Below are positions 36,466 to 48,400 of a DNA stretch of 64,000 nucleotides, piece after piece (within the stretch, counting starts at the first letter, position 1; each line of letters begins with the position of its first letter). Under the pieces are notes generated by a model. The model was not told the origin of the DNA, ran no database searches, and saw only the letters and a program-made list of their open reading frames with translations. Location of the stretch: positions 186,001 through 250,000 of the forward strand of contig VZSF01000860.1 in NCBI GenBank assembly GCA_013398295.1, read 5' to 3'. The stretch is from Chionis minor (Eukaryota; Chordata; Aves; Charadriiformes; Chionididae). Made by a program: the position numbers and the translations under genes.

Positions 36466-37987
36466 TGTAATGCTGAGATAATGGTTGATATCCAAACAAA
36501 ATTGCTAGTGAACTTTCAGTTATTTGCCACCTCTTGAAAAATTTCAGTTAAAAACATTTCCTCCTTTCTCATTTAGCAAAAGTTGTCCACGCCTTCTGCT
36601 AGATTTTGGCTGAGAAGCAGCTCTCGGAGCATATTCAGTGCAGCTGGCAGAGAGATTCTGTCTTTCAACTTTGTACAAAGTAATTAAGAACCAGTAGTCA
36701 AAATCAGCAGAGATGAGCCTTTCTTGTACCCGCTGTGTGTGCCCTTACATTGATAGGAAGGTGTGGTGTTCAACAAGAACTTTTTCCTCCTGTTTACACC
36801 CAGAGAACAGTGGTTGTATCCCCTCCATCCTGGTATAGCAGTATTTGTTCTGCACTGTTCTTGTGGAGTATCTGTAGGTACCAGGAGGGAGGAGAATCGC
36901 ATCTCCTCTGCACACACGCTGGTGATAGCACGAGTGTCAAGTTAGAATGAAATTATGTAAGATGTCACTGTGATAACATGATAACATGGACTCGTCACTA
37001 AACTGGCATCCTCCCCAAGAACAGTGATTGGCGTTCTTTTTCTGGTAAAGCAAGCGTGGCACGGTGAGAGCAGCGCAGAAACTTAGGGTAAACCTTGCTG
37101 TGGCTGCTGAAGTTGTTACTGCCCACCAGCTACTTCTTGAGACGCTCCTCTGCTGAAGGTCCATGGCCCCTAAATTTAGAGCGAGGGGTGTAGGCTGCCA
37201 TGTTCAATGGCTCCTTGGCTTAAACCAAGGCTGAAAGTCAGGTTGGTGCTCGTGTGGACGAGCCCACAGGAGCAGCTGAGGCTTCCGTGCCTGAGCTTCA
37301 CAGATGGATCTGCTGTGGAAACCCTTTACTTGAGACTCACAGAAGGGGTTGACCAGTGAAGCATGGCAATGGAGTTGAGAGGAGATGTTAAGTGAATTTG
37401 TTGGTCATGAAAGAAGCTTTTGAGCATCATTGTAACCTTAAGTTTACTATCAGCTAACATGTCTTTCGAAGTAGGATTTATACTGCTAGCTAGTGAGGGC
37501 ACTTTGGGAAATTTTACCCTTCTCTTCATGGAGAGAAGTTTCTGATAATAGTATGACGGTCCTTTCCAAATGTCTGTCAGAGAATTACCTCATCATGTAA
37601 ACAATGCTAAAATTATCAGAAATCTTGCAGTTTTGCCAAACTGAAAAGATTGGAAAACAGTTTAAATATTTTACAGCTGTGCCACATTACACAGTAATTG
37701 CATACTTAATAATACAAGATTTACACCACTACTTACAAGGGAAGTTAATTAATTTGCTTTTTATATTAGGGTTTTTTTCTGTAAAAAACTTTGCTGAATA
37801 CTTCATAACTTGTCTATATTTATTTCATGTTATTGCTAATAGCTTCAAGTAACAAGGTTTTAATTTGGTAAGGTTTAGAGTATTACACACTTAAGACCAA
37901 TTTAAACGTCCTTTAAACAGCTCTGAGCATGTTTCTTTTTCCTTAAAACTCTTAATTTGTGTGTCCAGTAGTGACATGGACACTTAG

Positions 37988-38037
37988 AACAACAACAACA
38001 AAAACGAAAACAAAAAAAACCACCAGCAGCAACAAAA
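37988..38037. repeat. CAA/A-rich low-complexity repeat
   Basis: aacaacaacaacaaaaac-type units continue as A-rich and cagcagcaac sequence. Likely a degenerate trinucleotide repeat or an old A-rich tail. Confidence 0.8.
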
Positions 38038-41000
38038 ATCAGAGAAAAGAGAAGTAAAAATAGCCACTTTTACAGCTGTTAAAGGGAGTGAGACACCAAG
38101 AGAAAAGACAAATTGAGGTGCTATTATTCTGCTACTTGAAAATGTATGGTACTGTGCACATATCAAGTTTTTGATAGTTTGGGGTTTTTTTTTTTTCTGT
38201 TCTTTAGCTAGAAATTATTTAAATTTTGCTTTAAGTTGATTTGAAGTCATTAGGACTAATCACTTATTATTAAGTATGTCTTTAAGTGGTTTCTTCACCA
38301 GAGGTAAATTGAAATACTTTATTTTCCTGAAATGGAGCCCAAAGCTCTGCTGGTACCTCTCACAGAAGCCAGCTTAATTCAGGTCAGCTTTCTCACCATA
38401 CGCTGTGGTGTCATCTGGGTCTGCACATCAGTCTTTCTAACTAGCATATTCCTAAAAATGAGAATTTTCCTTTCCCAACCAAACAAAACATGATACAGAC
38501 TTTCTAATGCTTCTAACCTCTGGATTCGTCAAACTTATGATAAAAGTTTGATTATTCTCTGGGATTCCATGTGCTTTTGCAGGCTTGTGAGTCTCTCTTA
38601 AAATACTACCTACAGTACTGTCCTGAAGCATTAAAACTGTTCTTTTAGGGTGTGCTGTATCCTGGCCCAGCCTTCTGTGGTTGCTGCTTGCCTGGGACAA
38701 GTCAGTTCTTTGCCCATTTTCGTCTGTCACTGGAATTTTGAAAAAATGTCTTTTTGCTACTGTAGGGCTGGGATGAAAATCTTACAGCTCCCACAGGCCT
38801 TCTCTTTTACTTTCACTTGTGTTTCTTACCGTTACTCTTTATAATGTTGCTGCAAAAAAGCTGTGGCCATCTCTGGGACCCCAAATCCAACTGGGATCTT
38901 TTTCTAGGTATTTTCTCTTTCATATCTTTAGGGACTGTGATGTGAACATCTAACACAAGCCATTTTGGGGAAGAGAGTGTCAGCAGAGGCCAACCCGCAC
39001 TTTATTATTGCTCTGCAATTGCGTGACCTAAATATATGTTAGAGTTTTCCTCTGCAGCATTTTACAAAACTCTCACACGTTCTGAAACTGTTTTCTGTCA
39101 ATACTTCAGATGGGTAATAGTGGATAGCTGTGGTGACATGTCTAAAACCGTCATTCGGCTTAAATTCATGCCCATTAAACTGTGTGCTGTGGTCAGATAC
39201 TGTGGAGATAAGTTGTAACAATAACAATGAAAGTAGATTTGAGATGCACAATTATTTCTTTATCTGTAGCATCTACCTCTTTGCAGAGAGGGACAATATT
39301 ACTCCAGAGAAACTATTGAGTTGTTTATTTGGGTAGCTGATTGAGCTTTTTTTTTTTTCCCCCTTGTCACCTGTTGCTTAGTTTTGCTGCTTTTTCTTTC
39401 CTTTGGAGATGGAGGAGTTAGGAGTTATGGGGCTGGGTGGGTGTTGGGGTTTTTTCTCAGTCAACACTAGCAACAAATCTACACCTACTTTTGTTGATTT
39501 TTAAGTATTTTTTTTCTTGGTGCTACCAGTCTTAGTGATCTTTTGCTTAACAAAAAATCCTTGCAAATGCATTTATTATCCTTCTAAACTTAGCATGTTT
39601 TCATCAGTATACCTTTCAATAAAAGTTAGCTGCCTCTCAATAAAATCAAACCTACTAAGTAAAAAGCACTAAAATTGTTGATACAGTCTGAGGAGGAAAC
39701 TGTCAAACCCCTGTGTGATCAAATTTTTAATTACTTTTCTTTTCCCCTTATTTGAGACTTTCAATAGAAATTAATTCTCCTAGCAACCTGGAAAGGTGGG
39801 CATTTCCATCTCTGTCCTCTGTTCTGCAGAGAGCTTCCGAGTTATGGGAAACAGGATCTTAAAATTATCATGGATTTTGGCTAGCCTTCCTGGCAATCCT
39901 TAAATCCCTTGCTGAGGTGGAAGACATGATACTGTTTAGCCAAATATTGTATATATTCACTTCTGGTTTCATCTAGGGGAGTGGGATGGTGCTTCTTATG
40001 TGCTCTTCTGCTTAGTTCTATTGATTCACAGAGGGAAGATCGTCTCCCTCTTCCAGCTGCTCATTCCTTCCTACCTGTAGCTTTAACTAACGCTTTTTCA
40101 TTTGCCACATGAATTGCTTTGAAAACCCTTTCTGATTTAAAATTAATAGAGGTCTTATTGGTTATTCATCATCTACTGAACCACATTCTTTGCTCCTGTG
40201 AACACCTCTTGTGTAAGTCTCCAGTTATCTTGTCCACTTGGTCCATCATTGGCATACTGTGCTATTTCTCAACCAGTTGAAAAGCTTTATTATTTATTAC
40301 AGTTGTTACATGTGTTTGGGTGGGTTTTTTCCCTAAATGTGTAGTTTTGCCTTGCCTTCTGTTATTTGCCACTGATCACCTTTCATAGGCCGTGTGAGAG
40401 AGTTTTTTTGGCAAAAGCTGACTTTTTGGCAAACGCTCCCAATGTCTTTCTTCCTTAGGATGTTTTCCTGTGCTGTTTCAAGTTCTCCATCAGTGTGACA
40501 GTGTCAAAACATTGTGCCACAGCACTGTGACTAGACTAATATAGAAACTTCAGTTTGTTTTAAATGACTGCTGTTACAAAGCTAATTTCAGTTGGCTCTG
40601 CCAAAACTTGATTCTGGGTCTTTCAGCACTTCTGAGGGTTTTTATCCCAAGTCCATCCCAACAGCAACTGAGTTTCTTATAAAGAAGTTAGTTAACACTT
40701 GCAAAATTGCAAGATAGGTTTTGGTACTTTTTGTATTTTCCATTTAAAAACGTGTCTCTTACCTTTCCTTTTACATGGCATGCAATTATCTTCAAATTTC
40801 TGTAATACAGTTGCAATACTGCAATACCCTTCTGCCAAGTTAACTGAAAACTATTAAAATCATCAAGTGCTTCGGAGTCAACTATTGTGAGAAATAACAC
40901 AGCTCCCTTTTCTGTTTTCACCCACTGCTTGCAGACAAAGAGAGAAGCAGCGTTCAAGTCTTTTTCACTTGCCTTCCATGCTTCTGGAGAGTTTCAGTTC

Positions 41001-42040
41001 TACTGTCAAGTTTTTAACTGCTCTGTTTGTGGAACTTTCTGTGATTTCCTTCAACTGTAGCAGCATTTTTTTCTTCAGAAATGAGTTGCAGTGAAAAGAA
41101 ACGTAATAAGGCTCCTTCTTCTCTCATTGTCTGCTTTCTTACTGACCTGCATTGCTTATCACCTAGGTCTGCCTGCTAATAGACCACGCTCCAAATTATT
41201 TAGGCCAGGACCTATGTTTGTTATAAAATCCACCAAAGTTTCCATTAACCACTTCAAGGGGAATAATAGGAAGTGTCAGTCTAAATTATGTCTCATTCAG
41301 CGTCCCTTAGCTGTGCCATGTTTCTCTTCCTTTGTTAGTCCTACACCTGTCCGCCAAATATTACATGGCACTGATCCATCCTTCCTTCTTTCTTTGGAGA
41401 AACAATTTTCTTCTGTTTTGGAAGTTTCAGAATGAGTCAGGAACCTCTTTCTGAGGAAACGTCACTTCAGTGACATGCTTTAAATGTTATTTCTGTATGT
41501 ACTGTGTCTTTGGACAGCAAACCAACTTTTTCATTCACTTCTCCAGCCCATCTTGTCCCTACGGATTCATACAAGTAGCCTGAAACTGGCAACCAGCAAA
41601 ATCTTATCACTTTATACACCCCAAAACAGTTCAGTTCAAATGTATAATTAAATCAAAAAGATCATAAATTTTAACTAGCTTTTCAGATTTCTTTGTAAAG
41701 TGGAAGATAGGAGAGATGTCATTTGTCTTCAGAGAACTTATCATAACTTGAATAATAAAATTCAGAAGTAGGAAAATAGCTATTATATATGAATAATTGC
41801 ACTGAGTATTTCCCAATTTGCGTATTTGATGCTGTATCAAAATATATTGCAATGTAAGCCACAGGATTGAATATAAAAAGAATATTTTTAATTAGAAAAG
41901 AGCTTTTATTCCACTTTCAATAATGCCTATCAAAAATATATTTCTTAAAAATCTGCACTTTATTCAATTAGAAAAGCTCAATTAATCAACAAGAACCAAA
42001 TGAGTTCTGTTCAGATTAATGAAACATAACACCGTTTACT
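38038..42040. other. AT-rich non-coding stretch, no gene recognised
   Basis: A 114-codon plus-strand frame at 41091-41435 begins with a membrane-anchor-like run, but its first codon is GTG. The only in-frame ATG is about 40 codons in, so it is not accepted as a gene. A polypyrimidine-CAG resembling a splice acceptor lies at 41065-41078. The 89-codon minus frame at 40688-40957 is unrecognised. Confidence 0.55.
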
Positions 42041-42480
42041 CCCTTCATCCATTCATTTCTTTAGAGGTCAATTTTGTGACTGTGTTGGTGTAAGGCTATT
42101 TCATTATTGGTGATTTTTTTTTTTTTTTTTGTAATGCATTCCAGTTTCAGCATTTAGAATGGAGTTGCAGAAGGATTAGTCTATCTTGCAATTAAAGCAT
42201 GTACCATTACCACTGGAGTGCCTGGTAATAACAGCTTCCGACAAGAATGGATGGTTACTGAAATAGAATTCTATCTCCTGTAGAAATGGTTGGGAATCAA
42301 TAAATTATTATTCCATAAATTATTAAATCTATAGACATAAGATGACCATAAGTTGAGTTCTTTCTCATTAATTAATTAAATGAGAGCATACGCCCATTGT
42401 TACCGTCTGTCTATTAATTTAATAATTTATTGAATAATGGATGCTGCTAATACAAGGTTGAACATGATGATATCCATCTT
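42041..42480. promoter_or_regulatory. candidate conserved regulatory element rich in homeodomain sites
   Basis: A very AT-rich block containing a near-perfect palindrome at 42363-42385: arms TCTCATT and AATGAGA around AATTAATTA, with several TAAT/ATTA cores. A SOX-type ccattgtt follows at about 42395-42402, then a second cluster of ATTA/AATAAT words at 42413-42438. A run of 17 T sits at 42114-42130. Combined homeodomain and SOX motifs are typical of developmental enhancers in gene deserts. AT-rich DNA produces TAATTA motifs by chance, so this is only a candidate. Confidence 0.35.
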
Positions 42481-45400
42481 CAGTGCTTCACCAACATTAA
42501 TGCGCTTGACACTACATCAGTCTACTCCACCCTTTTGGCAAATGTCTTTATTTAACACGGTCCAACAGAATGTGTTGTTCGGACGTTTAATCTGGCAGGT
42601 ACTTCATTTCTGACAAACTTCTGTTGTACCAAAAATTTGGCTTCTCAAGAGGCACTTTTTTTTGAGCAGTGAGGTAGGGTGAGGCTCTAAAATGGTACCA
42701 TGAAAATAAAGAAGAGAAAAGGAACAAGGCTGATGTGTTTAAACAGGCCAGCTAAGTAACACATTGTAAAACTGTAGACCTGCTGGGGACAATCGTCTAG
42801 CTCTCGTAAGAATCACTTAGTAGGTACCGTAGTCTTGAGTTTGATGATAAATCTCCAGCTTTGTTATTAACTCTTCACGCAAAATTGAAAGAGTTGGTAT
42901 GAGCTCTTTAAATGCCACGTTGCCTTATTTCTAAAAAAGGAGACAGGAATTCGTTTCAGCCCTTTCAAAGTCTGTTGCATTTAGGTTTTTGAAAAGTTGT
43001 GTACTAAATATTGCACGCTGTTCGTAGTAAGGATGTGGCTTGGATTTCTGACCCAACTGTCTAATTAAACCAAGGTTTACTTAAACACAGTGACTCCTGA
43101 ATCTAACAGAAGTCATCAATGTTATTGTCAGTGCTCTGAAAACAACATTTTCTGGTGAAGTTGACTTCAAGATAACTCTGTGCTAATGTACTGATGTACA
43201 TCATTAAAAGCTAAACCAAATCAAATGAACACTTGCATATCCCTGTGACCTCCTGGATTGTGTTGTACAGAGCTTCGACTGGCTCTTGCAGGCTATATTG
43301 ATTATATATTATCACATACACCAAATGATCTTTGAGAATCACATTAACTAGATAAATGTCCTAAATACATTTAATTGAATTCACATGCTTCTCTTCAATA
43401 AAATGAAGAGATGCCAGAAAACAACTTACATTTGAATTTGTTTGTCTTATCTACAATGATTAATCAAAATTTTGTTTTTACTGCTAGATAATCACAGTCA
43501 TAGAGTCATGATGATATCAAATGGAAGATGATGTTTGGGAAAATTCACTAGTGAGAAAATTAACTGAGTTGTAATTGGCTTGGACCTAAATGAATAAAAA
43601 GGGTAGCAAACAAGCAGCATGAACCATCATGCAATGGAATTAGTTCAAATATAACAGGCCATATTTTTATGCATTTGAATTTCCTTTAGTAAACTGAGAC
43701 TTGTAATGGCTGCAAAAGGAAAAAAAAGGATTTCATCATACAGTGGTTGTTACTAAGACTTCATATACAGTTACCTGTGCAAGGTATCTGCAGTAATAAA
43801 AACATGTTAATTTTCTTTAGTTAGATGATCTCTGTCTCCAGTTCTGTGACTTCAACAAAATATTAAAGCATGCACATTTTATCCAACACGGCAAAATTAA
43901 ATATTTAACTATAAGAACAAGCTTTATTATTTTGCTATCTAAGGATAAATTGCAAAACTCAGATGGTTACCTTACCCCAAAAAATTAATTGAAATTGTTA
44001 GAAAATTTATCTTGAGCAAGAGCTTCAGAATTTGTCTCGTATTGTACAGTGGTGCATACCGAGTCTTGTATGGTGCCTGCAGATACAAGTAATGGCATAT
44101 GCATAACTCCAGTATAGCTATAAAATAAGCGTAAGACTGGCCCAATAGTCTTCTTGTAAGGAAAACTCCTAATGAATACATTTGATAGAAGTTTTCTTTA
44201 TAACAGAGTGCAATTTTATACCCTAATTTGAACTGCAGCACAGCTGCTGGAACCTATGAAAAGACTTGTAGAAATTTCAGTGGGAGCTGGATCAAGCTCA
44301 TGATGCACAGCAATATGTGAGGATCCTCCAAAAAAAAATCCTATCCCCCTCCAAATCCAATCCAGACAATGGATGTATTAAACTTGAATTATAGTATTGT
44401 GTCTCACCAAAATAAGTGGATGAGAATATATTTGTAACATCATCAACAGACTTAAATACAAACACGTATTTTTCTAGATGTGGCAACAGATGGCTCCACT
44501 TGCCAAAAGAATATGACCTTATTCATATTTATATTTTCTTAGTCACTTCTTCAAGCCAAATTCACTTGCAACTCAGCCCACTAGGGAAATTAAAGCACAG
44601 CCTGAGACAGCAAGACTGGGGGTTACAAGAAAGGCATACCTGCATTCATAAGAGGTCCTTGCCAGTTTTACCCTGTGCAGAGAACTGTTGTAAACCCTGT
44701 GCTACTGGTTAGCCCTCAAAAAAGGGGTATTGAAGAAGTAATGAAGTGACACATACACTTTGTGCTGTCATTTCAAAGAAGGATGAGTTTTACTTTCTTA
44801 GCAAATTGTTCTAAATAGGGAACAGAAGCTTTACTTCTAAATCAAAGACAAAATATTTAAACCACAAAGGGGTTAGGTTTACTACTGTGTATGAATTTTA
44901 GAATTGTGGAATGTGTAGAATGTTTCATGTGAAATATGCATTTTTATTTATGTATATAAAGAAAAAATTAGTGAGAAGAGAATGAAACACAAGTGCGGGT
45001 ATAACACCCAGATATGTTACCCATGAAAGCATGAGTAGGTAGCAACATTGTGATTTATTACAATAATGGCATAGAAATAGACTTACCCTGTCATAAACTC
45101 TCGGGCAAGCTATTTTTCTCTTATGCTAATCATAAATCACCATTTTGCTTTTATGCTTGAAGAGAAACACCTTGGAGTACCTCAGGCAGTAACTAGGGAA
45201 CAAATGGTTTTCATCCAAAGGTCAAGACTGAATCTTACAGAAATTTCCATTTTTATGCCATCTGGATGCGGATAATACAGTACAGTATTTAGATCCAGAT
45301 CACTGTTAATAGCTCTGGTGATAGAAACTCCCCTAAAGGTGAGAGTCTTTAACAAGGAAATGTCAATGCCCCACTCAGAGAGAAATAATTTTCTGTGAGA

Positions 45401-48400
45401 CCTAATAGTGATTTAAGTGACCAGCGTTGGGGTGTCATGGTACAAGTGTGGGAGGTGTCATCAATACTGCAACCACAAGTAAGATCTGTTAAGGAGAACT
45501 GGAAACCAGATGGAAAATACTGAGTTTCTCTAACTCCATTGATTAAGATGATCTTGGTTAAAAGCCAGGAAATCTCGCTTAGTGCCCTGAAGCATAGTCC
45601 TTGGCTGCTGTTAGCCCGGTGGTTATAGTCAATCTAGATTTTGGACCCTTATCTGACCCACAGCAGTAATGGAGAAGATCAAGCAAGAAATCCTACTGTT
45701 CTGAAAATGCTATCTAAATGGCCTGTGACATAGCTTTAACACAATGAATTTTGGATTGAAATTGGTCCTATGCTTATTTTGTGTGCTGGCATGGAAAATA
45801 CTCGATATGGCTCCTGATGTTGCTCTGCTGTCTTACTGCTTCATGACGTTGCTGACTATCCTTGCCTACTGAAGGACTATTGAAGAGGTCATATGTAAAG
45901 GTGCCTCTTCTCCTCTTCCCATCAGACACCATGTGAAGTGCTCTGAGCCTAACTGCTCAGCTTTTTTTCAGAATCGTGCTTCAGTTCACTTTTAGAACAT
46001 TTTTTTCTATCTTTTTTTTCCTTCGGGGACCTTGAAAGAGCGGCTAAGAGCACTGGGAGGCCTCTGGATGCTGCAGGTATGAGACGTATCTCTTGGGGTC
46101 ACAATCTTAATATATCAGGAACCCAAATGGGCAGAAAGGTGAGAGAGTGCCCGCATAAAAAGACAGTGAATTGTATTTGGGAATCAGTCTTATTGATTAA
46201 AGTTTCTGCTTCCACAGGTCATTTGGTTTTAGCAGTGATACGTTTTTTGGGATTTCTGTGAATTCTTGTCATTGCTAATAAGCAACTGGTTTAGCTGGAT
46301 CCTACTGGATCAGTCACGGCTGGTCCCACTCACAGCATCTCCAAATGCCTCATTTTCTTGTAAATTATTTGTGCCTTGTCCTAGACAAAGAACAATTTTT
46401 CTTCCTATATACCACTGCTACAGCTTCTCTCAGAGGAACTTGGCTCAAGGTCACCTGCCTGCCCAATTTACATTACTTATTAAACTCACATACAGCCAAG
46501 AATTTTTAAAAACAGGTTTGTGACAAGTTTTTGGCTGTGTATAGAAGTGTACAGAAAGCTAGAACTGTAAAGTTACAAGTTGTCTTATGTGCTCATCTTT
46601 ACTGACCCTGTGGGTCAGAAGCAAGTCTAATTTTGGAATACCTTCACTTTTCTGTTCTGGAATTTTGGATATTTCAGAATTATGTATCTAATTGTTTTTA
46701 AGAGATTCGGGAAAGCATCTAGAAATTTATTTTAGATGTGAAATGGGATTCTTATTTATATTAGTTTACAGATTATATCTGTAAACTGCACAAAGAAAAC
46801 TGGTTTATATTTAAAGTAGTGTAGGCCAAACCGCAGGCACTGGAACAGGATTAAGTCTGTGTCTGGAAGCTGTCTTCCTGGATCTGATGCTACTGTTCTG
46901 TTACTTACCAGGAGAGCTCCCTGCAGATGTGAGTCACTGTTGTACTTTTATACCAGGCTCTGTAAAAATATGTCTTATGGTACAATTCACACTGCCACTA
47001 GTCACTCTGGAAAAAGGAACATTGTGAGTTCTCTTAACAATAATAACTAGTTAACTTAGGGCTGGTGTGTCTTGTTCCTAACTCAGCCATGCAGGTTAGA
47101 TGGAGGAGTAAAGTTTCTTCCTTGAATCTGCACAGCCATATAACATGAATAAATCCTGCTTAGTGGGTGGGAGCTACAGAAACACTTACAAGCAAGTATC
47201 CAGAGAGAAACTTAAAGGAGGAGAAAGCGGTGCCCTTTCCCGTTGTATATGTCCACCCCAATCCAAACCAACAGGACTGTCAGGATGCTTGGAGTCAAGG
47301 AAGCTGCCCTCATTTCTGCTGCCCTGAGCATCTCCCCTGCTTCTAGCAGCCTTTTACAGGGGGAACATGAGCATTTCCTGAGTGGTAGTTTCTCTGAGGG
47401 CTGCTTATGGAGTAACGTGGTTTATGCATCACCCTTTACTCAGTGCAATGTCTAAGGGCACCATTCCATTCTGAAACTGCAGCAGTAGTCATTAAAAAGA
47501 ACAAACCAGAAGGAATGTAATGTCGCTACTAACCATCGTCTGAAACGATAACAGTCTGTAGTGTACTGTAACTAATACTAATAATCACTAATTAATGCAT
47601 ATTTTAAGTGATGGCAAACAATGTGCCTTCAAATGTGCTGCTTTGCCAAGTGTCTGGCTGTGTCAGTGGTTTGACACTGAAAATGCTCACCAGGAAAAGC
47701 ACCTCTTGTGTGTAGCAAAGCAGATGTCCTGAGGGGCCTGTGTAAGTCAGAAGACATGACTTTCCTGCAGCGTCTAGGCAAACCTTGAGATCACTTGAAA
47801 CAGTAGTAGAGGAAAGACTGCATGCATTTTATTTTTGCCATGAACACGCTTTGGGTAATATTCTAATCATTTACTTCTATTCACCACTTTGCAAATTTGT
47901 TCAAAAATGTTTACAAATAATGGCACTAAAATGTTTCTGGAACAACATGAATATATAAGCCAGTCATTCTGTCTGAAAGCACCACAAGTTTTTGTTGAAG
48001 CTGTAGCAAACTTTTGATTTTTTTTTTTTAATATATATTTATTAATCGTAGAACTTTCTGGTAGGCATTTCTTTCTCCTTATATAGGACAGCCTCTCACC
48101 TGCTTGAGTATGTGTGCTTATTACTTAAGTGCATTGTAAATTCTATACCTTTTCTGCATAGGATTAGTCTCTTCTAGCCCTGCAAAAGCAGCACTTTATA
48201 CTGGTAGAGTTGCAGCAGTGTTATGAGCGTGGTATAGCAATTATACCCTAATGTCACTCAAGGGACATGAGTGGGGATGGTTGCCCTAAAACCAGTCATC
48301 ACTCCAGGGTGATTGTTTCTTCTTGGAAGCGAGAGCCAGTTGGGAACTGCGTGTTTTAACCTCAGTTATGCCATTTCAAGAAGTGTGAAATTACATTACA

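Larger units (their letters stand above)
33905..37987. other. AT-rich non-coding stretch, no gene recognised
   Basis: Contains the GT/AT simple repeat at 34810-34850, a 19-bp imperfect tandem duplication at 36428-36465, and a short cysteine-rich open frame at 36713-36838 that is discussed as a speculative finding. No other exon or repeat family was recognised. Confidence 0.55.

Noticed and set aside
41091..41435. 114-codon frame beginning with a membrane-anchor-like hydrophobic stretch.
   Set aside because: Its first codon is GTG, not ATG; the first in-frame ATG lies after the hydrophobic run. The upstream ATG at 41081 is in another frame and meets a stop after about 30 codons.
43490..43530. 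cacagtcatagagtcatgatg, similar to a CR1 octamer tail.
   Set aside because: No CR1 3' UTR sequence follows on either side.
47441..47461. Word cagtgcaatgtctaagggca resembling the miR-130/301 mature sequence.
   Set aside because: The upstream 60 bp do not contain a complementary arm, so no precursor hairpin forms, and there is an indel against the remembered mature sequence.
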